In this document: positions 32,093 to 43,639 of the stretch, one piece after another | How positions within the stretch are numbered: position 1 is the stretch's first letter | Layout of the letters: each line of letters starts with the position of its first letter | From: Artemia franciscana | Taxonomy: Eukaryota; Arthropoda; Branchiopoda; Anostraca; Artemiidae | Length of the DNA stretch: 64,000 nucleotides | Direction of reading: 5' to 3' | Assembly: GCF_032884065.1 (NCBI RefSeq) | Contig: NC_088863.1 | Coordinates: forward strand, 65,187,702 to 65,251,701 | Program-made: the position numbers and the translations under genes | Notes under the pieces: generated by a model | Database searches by the model: none | What the model was told of the DNA's origin: nothing | The model's input: the letters and a program-made list of their open reading frames with translations, nothing else

Positions 32093-32261
32093 TATCTATC
32101 TATATATATATAAATAAGTTGTCTGTCTGTCTGTCTCTGGTTCAGGTGACGTCATGTTTCTGTGTTGACTGACGTCATGAAGTTAGTTGTCGTCATTTTT
32201 GCTATGACGGTGACGTCATTAAAGATATTTAAGACATATATGTTCACGTAGAAATCTATTA

Positions 32262-32612
32262 ATGTTTAAGTTTAAAATGACTGATGAACTTACAATGGCA
32301 AAAGCCTATGAAGATGCTCAAAGAGTCTATGCCAAAAAACTTGCTGCTGATAGAGAAAGTCAGAAAAGAAAGCGTGCCGAGGAATCAAAAGAACAGCAAG
32401 GAAACAGGCTTGAGGCTAAAGAACGCAAAACCGCGCAGTTAGATGAAGATCCACCTGGACAGCGAGAGTCAAAACATATCAAAACTGAAAATGATAGCGA
32501 TGATGATTGGGTTTGGGATTTTGACTCGGATAAGGTCATCAATGCCTACCAGATTTTAGTTAAAAAAACAAAGGTTCGGCGATATGTATTTCATAGTGAA
32601 GCTGAAAAATAA
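32262..32612 (+). CDS. Helitron-borne small protein with DSDDDWVWDF tail, copy 1
   Basis: 116 codons, no break. Residues 1-45 (MFKFKMTDELTMAKAYEDAQ, then RVYAKKLAADRESQKRKRAE) match the Rep N-terminus and one coiled-coil repeat with a KRKR cluster. From about residue 55 the sequence departs: KERKTAQLDEDPPGQRESKH, then IKTENDSDDDWVWDFDSDKV and INAYQILVKKTKVRR. I do not recognise this tail; it has an acidic-aromatic block (DSDDDWVWDFD) and a basic end. It follows a TGACGTCA/TATA-like promoter. No catalytic motif is seen. A regulator, or a captured exon fused to the transposase N-terminus, is possible but unproven. Confidence 0.65.
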   Translation: MFKFKMTDELTMAKAYEDAQRVYAKKLAADRESQKRKRAEESKEQQGNRLEAKERKTAQLDEDPPGQRESKHIKTENDSDDDWVWDFDSDKVINAYQILVKKTKVRRYVFHSEAEK

Positions 32613-32999
32613 AGAAGAAAAAGAAAACCGAAAAAAGAAAAAATGTAAAAAACTAAAAAATACTAAAAAGAAAAGACACTCAAAGAGAAATTACAGACCG
32701 GGACACAAATGACGACCGGGACAGAGGGAACATAAATAACGACCGGGACACTCAAAGAGAAATTACAGACTGGGATACCGGGACACAAATGACGGCCGGG
32801 ACACAGGGAATATAAATGACGACCAGGACACAGGTATTTAAGAATATTGTTCAAAGACAAATTTTTAATTGTAAGAAGACAGTTGAAAGAGAAATTTCTA
32901 ATTGTAAAATGACTGAAGAACCTACAATGGCAACGGTACCACCATCGAAGTAGATAACCAGTGGGTTGTTCCATATTCCCCATTAGTGCGAAACGTCAA

Positions 33000-34106
33000 C
33001 CCCAAGTCAAATTCGTGCATTGTTTGGCATCATTTTAACAACTTGCTCTCCATCAGCTCCTACAGAGTTATGGGAAAAATATAAGTCAAAAATGTCCGAA
33101 GATACACTCCATCGAAAACAGTTAGAGACGTCAGATATGACTTTTGATTTTACATCAGAAATTTATAACTACACTTTAGTTATTATAGAAGATTTGTGCG
33201 TACGTATGGCAAACAAACCTCTTCAGGATTTGTGAATGCCTTCACCTAACCGTATCTCTGCTGTTTCGACATGTGTAGAATTGGATCGTGAAAAAAGCTA
33301 CAGTACGAATGATCTATTGTCGTATGTACAAAATAACATTTCCAAGTTAACGTCAGAACAAAAAGACATTTATGATACGATAGACTCAATTTCAGGACGT
33401 ATACAACTACCTGCTGATTTCTGTAATTTAGTGACGTCCAAAAATTAATTGATTGAAAAAGTATTTTCGAATATTCTAAAAAATTATAAAAATAATAAAT
33501 GGCTAAGTGAAAGAACGATTTTCGCACCCAAAAATATAGACGTCCACGAAATCAACAATATTGTTTTGACCAAGATTCGAGACCAGGCAGTCCTTTTCAA
33601 GTCAGTCGACACAGTTTTGGAACCAAATGAAGCGGTTAATTATCCATCTGAATTTTTAAATTCCATAGATCTTTCAGGGTTTCCACCACACGTGCTACAA
33701 CTAAAAATAGGCGTACCAATAATACTTTTAAGAAATATCAACCAACCAAAGCTTTGCAATGGCACGCGACTTGCCGTAAAAAAAACAATGGAAAACCTAA
33801 GAGAGGCCACAATCTTGACAGGGCCTTTTGAGGGTGAGAATGTTCTTATTCCTCGCATTCCCATGATTCCAACGGATCTGCCTTTTCAATTAAAAGATTG
33901 CAATTCCCAATTCGATTAGCATTTGCAATCACCATTAACAAAGCTCAAGGTCAATCATTAGAAAATGCGGTATAGATCTTAATACTGACTGTTTTTCCCA
34001 TGGACAATTGTGCGTTGCATGTTCGAGGGTCGGTAAACCTGACAATCTATTTATATGCAGCGACAATTGGACAGCGAAAAATGTTGTATATTCGCAAGTT
34101 TTACGC
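33000..34106 (+). pseudogene. Helitron helicase region with internal deletion
   Basis: SQIRALFGIILTTCSPSAPT-type sequence, EIYNYTLVIIEDLCVRMANK and SYVQNNISKLTSEQKDIYDT lead to the helicase entry. There IYDTI is joined to DSISGRIQLPADFCNLVTSK, so Walker A, Walker B and the motifs between are missing. The C-terminal half follows: KWLSERTIFAPKNIDVHEIN, FPPHVLQLKIGVPIILLRNI and NGTRLAVKKTMENLREATIL, ending [11 protein letters not shown] and [14 protein letters not shown]. Breaks: stop after QDL (33233), stop after SKN (33446), frameshift near 33890 and near 33960. Confidence 0.8.
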
Positions 34107-34139
34107 AGTTAATTTGTATTGTATCTACTTATCTATCTA

Positions 34140-34676
34140 TCTATATAAAAACGAGTTGTGTGTATGCATGTTTGTTTGTTTGTAAAAAGAGCGTTTGCAT
34201 ATGAGGTCATTATTAGTACATACGGCTTTGTATATACACAGACAATGGGAAAGCCAAGAATGTTGTATATTCGCAATTTTTACGTAGTTTAACTCCTGCA
34301 GACGAAATGAATGCTTGCCTGAAAAATTCTAATTTATGGGCACGCGTAAAAATATTAAAATTAACTACAAATATGCGTGTCCGATTGCAAAACGATGACT
34401 CTGGTCAAACATTTTCAGATCAATTACTGGCAACTGGAAACGGAAAGCTCCCAGTAGTGGGAAAGCCAAAAATGTTGTATATTCGCAATTTTTACGTAGT
34501 TTGAAACACATATATAAATCTATCTATATTCACAGGTGGGACACAGGGACACAACTACAATGGCGCGTAACTAATATGGCGCGTAACGACTTACGCGCAC
34601 GGGGGGGCTTGGGGGGGCGCGAAGCGCCCCACCAACTAGGTGTTGGGGTGGCGCGAAGCGCCACCCCAACAGCTAG
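34140..34676 (+). mobile_element. Nested Helitron segment with helicase scrap
   Basis: TC at 34140-34141 begins TCTATATAAAAACGAGTTG as at 290. A helicase block LTPADEMNACLKNSNLWARV with KLTTNMRVRLQNDDSGQTFS at 34292-34460 has been spliced between two copies of the AAGCCAARAATGTTGTATAT C-terminal scrap. It ends in the family 3' module and CTAG (34673-34676). Confidence 0.65.
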
Positions 34677-34944
34677 TATATATATATATCTATATATATA
34701 AAAATAAGTTGTCTGTCTGTGGATCTGTGGATCAGGTGACGTCATGTTTCTGTGTCGGCTGACGTCATGAAACTAGTTGTCGTCATTTTTGCTTTGACGA
34801 TGCTTATTATATTGTAAAACACATTAATTTGGTTAATAATATACCATTTAAAACACCAAAATGAACATGCTGGAGTAGTCACTCGATGAGAGAGGGTGTC
34901 AGAACGGAGAATGAAGGTCCCAGGTTGAAATCCTGGTTAGGCTA

Positions 34945-35725
34945 AAAAAGGTAAAAAACTAAAAACTAAAAAAAACCTGAAAAAACTAAAAAAAAGGGAA
35001 AAACTACAAAAAAAAACTAAAAACTAATAAAAAAAAAGCTAAAAAACTAAAAAAACTAAAAAAACTAAAAACTAAAAAAAACTTAAAAAAAAGGAAAAAA
35101 CTGAAAAATAGAAGAGAAAAAGAAAACTAATAAAATTAAGAATAAAAATAAAAAAAGATAAAAACTAAAAAAAAAGTAAAAAGAAAAAACTAAAAAAAAC
35201 TGAAAAAGCTAAAAAAAAAGGTAAAAACCAATGAAAATACTAAAAAGAAAAAAAGGAAAAAAAACTAAAAAAACTAAAAACTAAAAAAAAAACTTAAAAA
35301 AAAAGGAAAAAACTGAAAAATAGAAGAGGAAAAGAAAACTAATAAAATTAAGAATAAAAATAAAAAAAATAAAAAAGATAAAAACTAAAAAAAAAGTAAA
35401 AAGAAAAAACGAAAAAAACTGAAAAAGCTACAAAAAAAGGTAAAAACCAATAAAAAACTAAAAAGAAAAAAAGGAAAAAAACTAAAAAAATTTCATCTAA
35501 AAAATAAAAAAAAACAAAAAAGGTAAAAACTAAAAGAACTAAAAAAGAAAAAAAAACTAAAAAAAGGAAAAAAACTGAAAAATAAAGGAGAAAAAGAAAA
35601 CTAAAAAAATATAAATAAAAATAAAAAACTAAAAAGATAAAAACTTCAAAAAAAAACTAAAAAGAAAAAAGAAAAAAACTAAAAAACCTAAAAAAAGGTC
35701 AAAACCAATAAAAAAAAACTAAAAG
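34945..35725. repeat. A-rich (CTAAAAA)n array
   Basis: Long A-rich array with higher-order structure: a block containing GAAAAATAGAAGAG and AAAACTAATAAAATTAAG recurs about 225 bases apart (about 35105 and 35325). Confidence 0.9.
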
Positions 35726-36280
35726 GGGAACATTGGGACACAAATGACGAGCGGGACACAGGGAATGTTCAAATAGCAATCACCATCAACAAAGCTCAAG
35801 GGCAATCATTAGAATCACGAGGCATAGATCTGAATATGGATTGTTTTTCCCATGGACAATTATATGTTGCATGTTCAAGAGTCGGTAAACCTGACAATCT
35901 AAATAAATGACGACACTCAAAGAGAAAGTGACCGGGACAAAAGGAATGTTCGATTAGCAATCAACAAAGCACCGGGACACAGGGAGTATAAATGATGACG
36001 ACCGGGACACATGGACATAACTACAAAGGGGACGCCGGGGTGCACAGGGGGATATATAAATGACGATGGCGACTCAGGGAATGGTCGATTAGCAATCACC
36101 ATCAACATAGCTCAAGGGCAATCATTAGAATCATGAGGTATAGATCTGAATACGGATTGTTTTCCCATGGACCATTATATGTTGCATGTTCAAGAGTCGG
36201 TAAACCTGGCAATCTATTTATATGCACAGACAATGGGACAGCAAAGAATGTTTTATATTCGCAAGTTTTACGTAGTTAAA

Positions 36281-36427
<147 letters not shown>

Positions 36428-36543
36428 ATATTCACAGGTGGGACATAGGGACACAACTACAATGGCGCGTAACTAATATGGCTCGTAACGACTTACGCGC
36501 GCGGGGGGGCTTGGGGTGGCGCGAAGCGCCACCCCAACAGCTA

Positions 36544-36544
<1 letters not shown>

Positions 36545-36611
<67 letters not shown>

Positions 36612-36727
36612 ATATTCACAGGTGGGACATAGGGACACAACAACAATGGCGCGTAACTAATATGGCTCGTAACGACTTACGCGCGCGGGGGGGCTTGGGG
36701 TGGCGCGAAGCGCCACCCCAACAGCTA

Positions 36728-36728
<1 letters not shown>
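36545..36728 (+). mobile_element. Extra Helitron 3' module with (TA)n, tandem duplicate
   Basis: (TA)n at 36546-36609, then a second 3' module (TCTATATTCACAGGTGGGAC ... CAACAGCTAG) ending CTAG at 36725-36728, nearly identical to the module that ends at 36544. The unit of (TA)n plus module is thus repeated about 184 bases apart; another (TA)n (36729-36818) follows. Confidence 0.8.
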
Positions 36729-36821
<93 letters not shown>

Positions 36822-36835
36822 TTCTATATAAAAAT

Positions 36836-37697
36836 AAACATTCGTTTTTGAATTGGTCTTTTTTTTAGGTTTTAGTTTTTTACCTTTTTTTTTTAGTTTT
36901 TTTAGTTATACCTCATGATTCTAATGATTGCCTTTGAGCTTTGTTGATGGTGATTGCTAATCGAACATTCCCTGTGTCCCCGTCGTCATTTATATATCCC
37001 CCTGTGCCCCCCGGCGTCCCCGTTGTAGTTGTGTCCCTGTGTCCTGGTCGTCATTTATATTCCCTGTGTCCCGGTCGTCATTTGTATCCCGGTGTCCCGG
37101 TTTGTATAGGCTATACATTCGTTTTTGAAATGGTATATGATGAAATAAATTTTTGTATTTTTCCCCTTTTTTTCTTTTTATTTTTTTTTGGTTTTTACTT
37201 TTTTTTAGTTTTCTTAGTTTTTTTTCTATTTTCTTTTTATTTTTTTGTATTTTTATTTTTTTTTAGTTTTGCTTTTCTCCTTTATTTTTCATTTTTTTTC
37301 CTTTTTTTATTTTTTTTCTTTTTTAGTTTTTTTAATAGTTTTTAGTTTTTTTTTCTTTTTAGTTTTCTGGTAGTTTTACCTTTTTTTAGTTTTTTTTAGC
37401 TTTTTTTTACTTATGTCCTGGTCGTCATTTATACTCCCTGTGTCCGGTCGTCATTTGTGTCCCGGTGCTTTTTTGATGGTGATTGCTAATCGAACATTCC
37501 TTGTGTCCCGGTCGCTTTCTCTTTGAGTGTCCCGCGTCATTTATATTCTCTATGTGCCGGTGTCCCGGTCGTCATTTGTGTCCCGATGTCCCGGTCTGTA
37601 ATTTCGTCAGTCGAAAACATGACGTCAGTCAACACAGAAACATGACGTCACCTGATCCACAGACAGACAGACAGACAACTTATTTTTATATATATAG
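36836..37697 (-). mobile_element. Non-autonomous Helitron, minus strand
   Basis: The 5' end is at about 37697 (minus: TCTATATATATAAAAATAAG), then GGATCAGGTGACGTCATG, minisatellite, A-rich array (T-rich on plus, 37130-37410), more minisatellite and the start of a helicase C-terminal piece near 36905-36965. It is cut off near 36836 close to the (TA)n of a plus-strand copy. Confidence 0.7.
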
Positions 37698-38298
37698 ATA
37701 GATATATATATATGTTTTTAACTACGTAAAACTTGCGAATATACAACATTCTTTGCTGTCCAGTTGTCTGTGCATATAAATAGATTGTCAGGTGTACCGA
37801 CTCTTGAACATGCAACATATAATGGTCCATGGGAAAACAATCCGTATTCAGATCTATACCTCATGATTCTAATGATTGCTCTTGAGCTTTGTTGATGGTG
37901 ATTGCTAATCGACGATTCCCTGTGTCGCCGTCGTCATTTATATATCCCCCTGTGCCCCCCGGCGTCCCCGTTGTATTTGTGTCCCTGTGTCCCCAGTGTC
38001 CCGGTCATCATTTGTGTCCCGGTGTCCCGGTCTGTATATACATTCGTTTTTGAATTGGTCTTTTTTTTTTAGGTTTTAGTTTTTTACCTTTTTTTTTAGT
38101 TTTTTTAGTTATACCTCATGATTCTAATGATTGCCCGTCATTTATATTCTCTATGTGCCGGTGTCCCGGTCGTCATTTGTGTCCCGGTGTCCCGGTCTGT
38201 AATTTCGTCAGTCGAAAACATGACGTCAGTCAACACAGAAACATGACGTCACCTGATCCACAGACAGACAGACAGACAACTTATTTTTATATATATAG
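37698..38298 (-). mobile_element. Non-autonomous Helitron, minus strand, tandem neighbour
   Basis: The helicase C-terminus (minus, about 37712-37905), minisatellite and a short A-rich block lead back to a 5' end at about 38298. The CCGGTCTGTAATTTCGTCAG block and promoter occur at 37591 and again at 38192 in near-identical form, giving a tandem period of about 601 bases. Confidence 0.7.
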
Positions 38299-38511
<213 letters not shown>

Positions 38512-39705
38512 TCTATATATATAAAAATAAGTTGTCAGTCTGTCTGGCTGTGGATCAGGTGACGTCATGTTTATGTGTCGGCTGACGTCATGACATTAGT
38601 TGTCGTCATTTTTGCTTTGACGGTGACGTCATTAATGGTATTTAAGACATGCGTTCACGGAAAAATGTTTAATTGTAAAATGACTGAAGAACCTAAAATG
38701 GCAACAGCCGAGGAAGCTGCTCAAAGAGTTTATGCCAAAAAACTTGCTGCTGATAGAGAAAGTAAGAAAAGAAAGCGTTCCGAGGAATCACAAGAACAGC
38801 AGGAAAACAGGCTTGCGGCTAAAGAACGCAAAACCGCGCAGTTAGATGAAAATCCACCTGGACAGCGAGAGTCAAAACATATCAAAACTGAAAATGATAG
38901 CGATGATGATTGGGTTTGGGATTTTGACTTGGATAAGGTCATCAATGCCTACCAGATTTAAGTTAAAAAAAACAAAGGTTCGTCGATATGTACTTCATAG
39001 TGACGCTGAAAAATAAAGAAGAAAAAGAAAACTGAAAAAAGAAAAAAGGTAAAAAACTAAAAAAAAACTAAAAAGAAAAAACACTCAAAGAGAAATTACA
39101 AACCGGGACACAAATGACGACCGAGGCAGAGGGAATATAAGTGACGACCGGGAACCTCAAAGAGAAATTACAGACTGGGACACCCGGACACAAATCACGA
39201 CCGGGACACAGGGAATATAAATGACGACCGGGACACTCAAAGAGAAATTACAAACTGGGACACCGGGACACAAATGACGACCGGGACACCGGGAATATAA
39301 ATGACGACCGGGACACTCAAAGAGAAATTACAAACTGGGACACCGGGACACAAATGACGACCGGGACACAGGGAATATAAATGAAGACCGGGACACAGGG
39401 ACACATCATTAGAATAATGAGGTATAGATCTGAATACTGATTGTTTTTACCATGGACAATTATATGTTGCATGTTCAAGAGTCAGTAAACCTGACAATCT
39501 ATTTATATGCACAGACAATGGGACAGCGAAGAATGTTGTATATTCACATGTTTTACGTAGTTAAAAACATATATTTATATTCTATCTCTATTCACAGGTG
39601 GGACACAGGGACACAACTACAATGGCTCGTAACTAATATGGCGCGTAACGAGTTACGCGCACGGGGGGGCTTGGGGGGGGCGCGAAGCGCCGCCCCAACA
39701 GCTAG
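38512..39705 (+). mobile_element. Non-autonomous Helitron with small ORF, both ends present
   Basis: TC at 38512-38513 to CTAG at 39702-39705, 1194 bp. Order: 5' end, TGACGTCA promoter, small ORF, minisatellite with CTCAAAGAGAAATTACA spacers, helicase C-terminus (39403-39565), 3' module with a single CGCGAAGCGC hairpin, CTAG next to T. This is the cleanest example of the small-ORF subfamily with both termini. Confidence 0.85.
38665..38961 (+). CDS. Helitron-borne small protein with DSDDDWVWDF tail, copy 2
   Basis: 98 codons from MFNCKMTEEPKMATAEEAAQ, RVYAKKLAADRESKKRKRSE, then AAKERKTAQLDENPPGQRES, IKTENDSDDDWVWDFDLDKV and INAYQI, stop. An in-frame start at 38575 also exists, but homology to the other copies favours 38665. 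It ends 18 residues before copy 1 because a one-base difference (AGATTTAAG) creates a stop. The N-terminus is the MFNCKMTEE variant rather than the MFKF variant, so the acidic tail is attached to two N-terminal versions. Confidence 0.65.
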   Translation: MFNCKMTEEPKMATAEEAAQRVYAKKLAADRESKKRKRSEESQEQQENRLAAKERKTAQLDENPPGQRESKHIKTENDSDDDWVWDFDLDKVINAYQI

Positions 39706-39719
39706 TATATATATATATA

Positions 39720-41420
39720 TCTATATATGTAAAAATAAGTTGTCTGTCTGTGTGTCTGTCTGTCTGTCAGGTGACGTCATGTTTCTGTGTTGACTGACGT
39801 CATGAAGTTAGTCGCCGTCATTTTTGCTTTGACGGTGACGTCATCTTTATATATAAAAATATCATTTTTGCTTTGACGGTGACGTCATTCAAGATATTTA
39901 AGACATATGTTCACGTAGAAATCTATTAATGTTTAAGTTTAAAATGACTGATGAACTTACAATGGCAAAAGCCGATGAAGATGCTCAAAGAGTCTATGCC
40001 AAAAAACTTGCTGCTGATAGAGAAAGTCAGAAAAGAAAGCGTGCCGAGGAATCAAAAGAACAGCAAGGAAACAGGCTTCAGGCTGATAGAGAAAGAAAGA
40101 ACAGAAAGCGTGCCGAGGAATCAAAAGAACAGCAAGGAAACCGGCTTGAGGCTGATAGAGAAAGAAAGAACAGAAAGCGTGCCGAGGAATTAAAAGAACA
40201 GCAAGGAAACAGGCTTGAGGCTGATAGAGAAAGAAAGAACAGAAAGCGTGCCGAGGAATCAAAAGAACAGCAAGGAAACAGGCTTGAGGCTGATAGAGAA
40301 AGAAAGAACAGAAAGCGTGCCGAGGAACTACCAGAGCAACGTGGAAGCAGACTTGCTGCTAAAAGAGAAAGTGAAAAAAGAAGGCGTACCGAGGAATTAC
40401 AAGAATAGCAAGAAATCAGGCTTGCTGCTGATAGAGAAAGTAAGAAAGGAAAGCGTGCCGAGGAATCAGAGCAACCTGAGAGTTATCGCCTGGCATTCAG
40501 GTACAACCCAGTCGATGATTATAGCTTGAGTAGATGTGTTCAAATCGGGACAATGTCTAAAATTTTTCCCTATTGCAAGGCCTTGAAATTCAATGGTGAA
40601 ACAATGGGAATGTGTTGCACCTCAGGAAAAGTTGAACTTCCTCTATTGGCTGCACCACCAGAGCCATTGAAGACTTTCCTTACTGGAACTACGTCAGAAT
40701 CTAAGCGTTTTTTATCACAAATCAGAAAATACAACTCATGTTTCCAAATGACGTCGTTTGGAGCCCAAATCGAAAATCCAGATCAATTTATGTCTACTTT
40801 CAAAGTAAAAGGGCAAATTTATCATAGAGCAGGGTCCCTTCTACCATTCTCAGGCGAGAATCATAAATTTTTACAATTGTACTTCATCAGTGATAGAAAT
40901 TCTGAATTGAATGCACGTTGCGAAATTTCTCCCAACGTTGAAAGGACAATTGTTTCCCAATTGCAACATCTTTTCCACGAAAATAATAATTTAGTGCGTC
41001 TGTTCAAAACAGCCATAGATTTGATGCCTACTGATAAGCATAAAATTGTTATTTCCGCTGACATTACGCCTCCTGGCCAACATGTGCGTAGATACAATGC
41101 TCCAACTATCGACGAAGTGGCAATCGTTATGGTCGGTGATCAGTTTTTACCTCGAGATATTATTCTTCATAAGCGAAACGATCAGTTGTTAAGAATTGCT
41201 GAAACTGATCGATGCTACGATGCCCTACAATATCCTATCATTTTTTGGGATGGAGCCGACGGCTATCACTTTAATATTAAATTGATGAATCCAGCCACTA
41301 ACAAAGAAATGAATAAGAAATGCAGTGCAATGCATTATTATTCCTATAGACTAATGATTCGGTAGGATGAAGAAAATGATATTTTAAAATGCCGTGAATT
41401 GTTTCACCAATTTGTCGTTG
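39720..41420 (+). mobile_element. Helitron, plus strand, truncated by an inverted copy
   Basis: TC at 39720-39721 follows the previous CTAG after fourteen bases of TA. Promoter (a GACGGTGACGTCAT segment is repeated with TTATATATAAAAATATCATT between), Rep ORF from 39929, ending at about 41420 where coding for HQFVV joins a minus-strand Helitron. No HUH, Tyr motif, helicase or 3' end. Confidence 0.8.
39929..41365 (+). pseudogene. Helitron Rep N-terminal half, two nonsense changes
   Basis: MFKFKMTDELTMAKADEDAQ, then seven 23-residue repeats, several of them identical QQGNRLEADRERKNRKRAEE units, suggesting recent expansion. A stop at 40406-40408 (QE*QE, TAG for CAG) interrupts a frame that otherwise continues to 41362. 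SKIFPYCKALKFNGETMGMC lacks the first Cys (F for C). QMTSFGAQIENPDQFMSTFK, TPPGQHVRRYNAPTIDEVAI and KKCSAMHYYSYRLMIR follow, then another TAG for CAG. Confidence 0.8.
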
Positions 41421-41796
41421 CCGCAAGCCTGTTTTCTTGCTGTTCTTGTGATTCCTCGGCACGCTTTCTTTTCTTACTTTCTCTATCAGCTGCAAGCCTG
41501 TTTTCTTGGTGTTCTTGTGATTCCTCGGCACGCTTTCTTTTCTTACTTTCTCTATCAGCAGCAAGTTTTTTGGCATAGACTCTTTGAGCAGCTTCCTCGG
41601 CTGTTGCCATTGTAGGTTCTTCAGTCATTTTACAATTAAACATTTTTCCGTGAACGCATGTCTTAAATACCATTAATGACGTCACCGTCATAGCAAAAAT
41701 GACGACAACTAGCTTCATGACGTCAGGCGACACAGAAACATGACTTCACCTGACAGACAGACACACAGACAGACAACTTATTTTTATATATATAGA
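41421..41796 (-). mobile_element. Helitron 5' fragment, minus strand
   Basis: The 5' TC corresponds to the plus-strand GA at 41795-41796. Promoter with TGACGTCA, then MFNCKMTEEPTMATAEEAAQ, RVYAKKLAADRESKKRKRAE and two coiled-coil repeats, ending at the join to the plus-strand copy near 41420. The two N-terminal regions therefore face each other across a tail-to-tail breakpoint. Confidence 0.8.
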
Positions 41797-41806
41797 TATA
41801 GATATG

Positions 41807-43309
41807 TTTTTAACGACATAAAACTTGTGAATATACAACATTCTTCGCTGCCCCATTGTCTGTGCATATAAATAGATTGTCAGGTTTACCGACTGTTGAA
41901 CATGCAACATATAATTGTCCATGTGAAAAAAAATCCATATTCAGATCTATACCTCATGATTCTAATGATTGCCCTTGAGCTTTGTTGATGGTGATTGCTA
42001 ATCGAACATTGCCTATGTCCCCGTCGTCATTTACATATCCCCCCTGTGCCCCCGACGTCACCGTTGTAGTTGTGTCCCTGCTACCCGGTCGTCATTTATA
42101 TTCCCTGTGTCCCGGTCGTCATCCCGGTGTCTCGGTCGTCATTTGTGCCCCGATATGAAATAAATTTTTAATTTGTTCCCTGTTTTTCTTTTTAGTTTTT
42201 TTTTATTGGTTTTTACCTTTTTTTAGGTTTTTTAGTTTTTTTCTTTTTTTTTTTTTAGTTTTTTTTGAAGTTTTTATCTTTTTAGTTTTTTTATTTTTAT
42301 TTTTATTTTTTTAGTTTTTCTTTTTCTCCTTTATTTTTCAGTTTTTTCCTTTTCTTAGTTTTTTTTTCTTTTTTAGTTCTTTTAGTTTTTACCTTTTTTT
42401 AGTTTTTTAGTTTTTTTTGTTTTTTAGGTTTTTTTAGTTTTTTTTATCAGTTTTTAGTTTATTTTATGGTTTTTTCCTTTTTTTAGTTTTTTTTTTAGTT
42501 TTTTACCTTTTTTTAATTATTTTAATTTTTTTAAGCTTTTTTAGATTTTTTCTTTTTTTTCTTTTTAGTTTTTCTTGTAGTTTTTACCTTCTTTAGATTT
42601 TTCTTCTTTTATATTAATGCTAAAGCCAAGGTTCGAACCTGGAACCTCTTGAACCTAGAACCTGGAACATAACGCCTTATCAACTCAGCTACATCGGCTT
42701 GAATACATTCGTTTTTGAATTGGTATATGATGAAATAATTCAGACGTCATATTATATGATGAAAAAAATTTTTAGTTTTTTTTCCTTTTTTTCTTTTTAG
42801 TTTTTTTTTATTGGTTTTTACCTTTTTTTTAGCTTTTTTAGTTTTTTTTTCATTTTTTCTTTTTAGTTTTCTTTTGTAGTTTTTATCTTTTTTAGTTTTT
42901 TTTATTTTATTTATATTTTTTTAGTTTTCTTTTTCTCTTTTATTTTTCAGTTTTTTGCTTTTTTTAGTTTTTTTCTTTTTTAGTTTTTTTAGTTTTTTAC
43001 CTTTTTTTAGTTTTTTTTAGTTTTTTAGCTTTTTTAGTTTTTTTTTATTAGTTTTTAGTTTTTTTTAGTTTTTGCCTTTTTTAAGTTTTTTTCAGTTTTT
43101 TTTTTAGTTTTTAGTTTATACCTTCTTTTAGTTTTCTTTTAGTTTTTTAACTTTTTTAGTTTTTTTTTCTTTTTAGTTTTGTTTGTAGTTTTACCTTTTT
43201 TTCTTCTTTTGTATTAGTGTGAAATAATTCAGACGTCATATGCGGACAAACACGACGTCACTCGACAGACAGACATAACCCACAAACAACTTATTTTTAT
43301 ATATATAGA
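41807..43309 (-). mobile_element. Non-autonomous Helitron, minus strand, without 3' module
   Basis: The 5' end is at 43308-43309 (minus: TCTATATATATAAAAATAAG, TTGTTTGTGGGTTATG), then GACGTCTGAATTATTTCA, A-rich arrays (42150-42590, 42770-43200), a tRNA-like segment, minisatellite (42010-42160) and helicase C-terminus (41807-41995). It matches the plus-strand element at 12222-14222 part by part, including the tRNA-like box. Confidence 0.75.
42625..42712 (-). other. tRNA-derived pol III promoter-like segment
   Basis: The minus strand reads CCGATGTAGCTGAGTTGATAAGGC (A-box TAGCTGAGTTGA), GTTCCAGGTTCTAGGTTC and AGGTTCGAACCTTGG (B-box). It is the better-preserved partner of 12334-12404 and, like it, is followed by an A-rich array. 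Confidence 0.55.
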
Positions 43310-43431
43310 TATATAGGGTTAAGGCCTCATTCAAGTGCTGGTCTATATTAATCACTAATTTAGGAAAACAGTCTTCCATTTCTCCTTCTGTCTCTTTGTT
43401 TTGAAAAAAAAACAACAAAACTCTTTTTTTT
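43310..43431. other. Short unrecognised insert
   Basis: About 120 bases (ATAGGGTTAAGGCCTCATTC onward) lie between two minus-strand Helitron pieces and match neither. Possibly a fragment of host or other repeat DNA. Confidence 0.35.
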
Positions 43432-43639
43432 TTGAACGCATGTCTTAAATATTTTTAATGACGTCACCGTCATAACATAAATGACGACAACTAACTTCAT
43501 GACGTCAGTCAACCCAACACCTAGTTGGTGGGGCGCTTCGCGCCCCCCAAGCCCCCCCCGCGCGCGTAAGTCGTTACGCGCCATATTAGTTACGCGCCAT
43601 TGTAGTTGTGTCCCTGTGTCCCACAGGGACACAATCAGT

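Larger units (their letters stand above)
32099..34676 (+). mobile_element. Composite non-autonomous Helitron with small ORF and helicase piece
   Basis: TC at 32099-32100; TGACGTCA promoter; small ORF (32262-32612); A-rich and minisatellite (32640-32830). A MTEEPTMAT start is joined to Rep fragment GTTIEVDNQWV (32910-32985), then helicase region (33000-34106), TCTA repeat, nested 5' end at 34140, helicase scrap (34290-34500), and a 3' module with CTAG at 34673-34676. The join ATGGCAACGGTACC is shared with the minus-strand element at 43.5-45.2 kb, so both descend from one deleted ancestor and then diverged. Confidence 0.8.
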
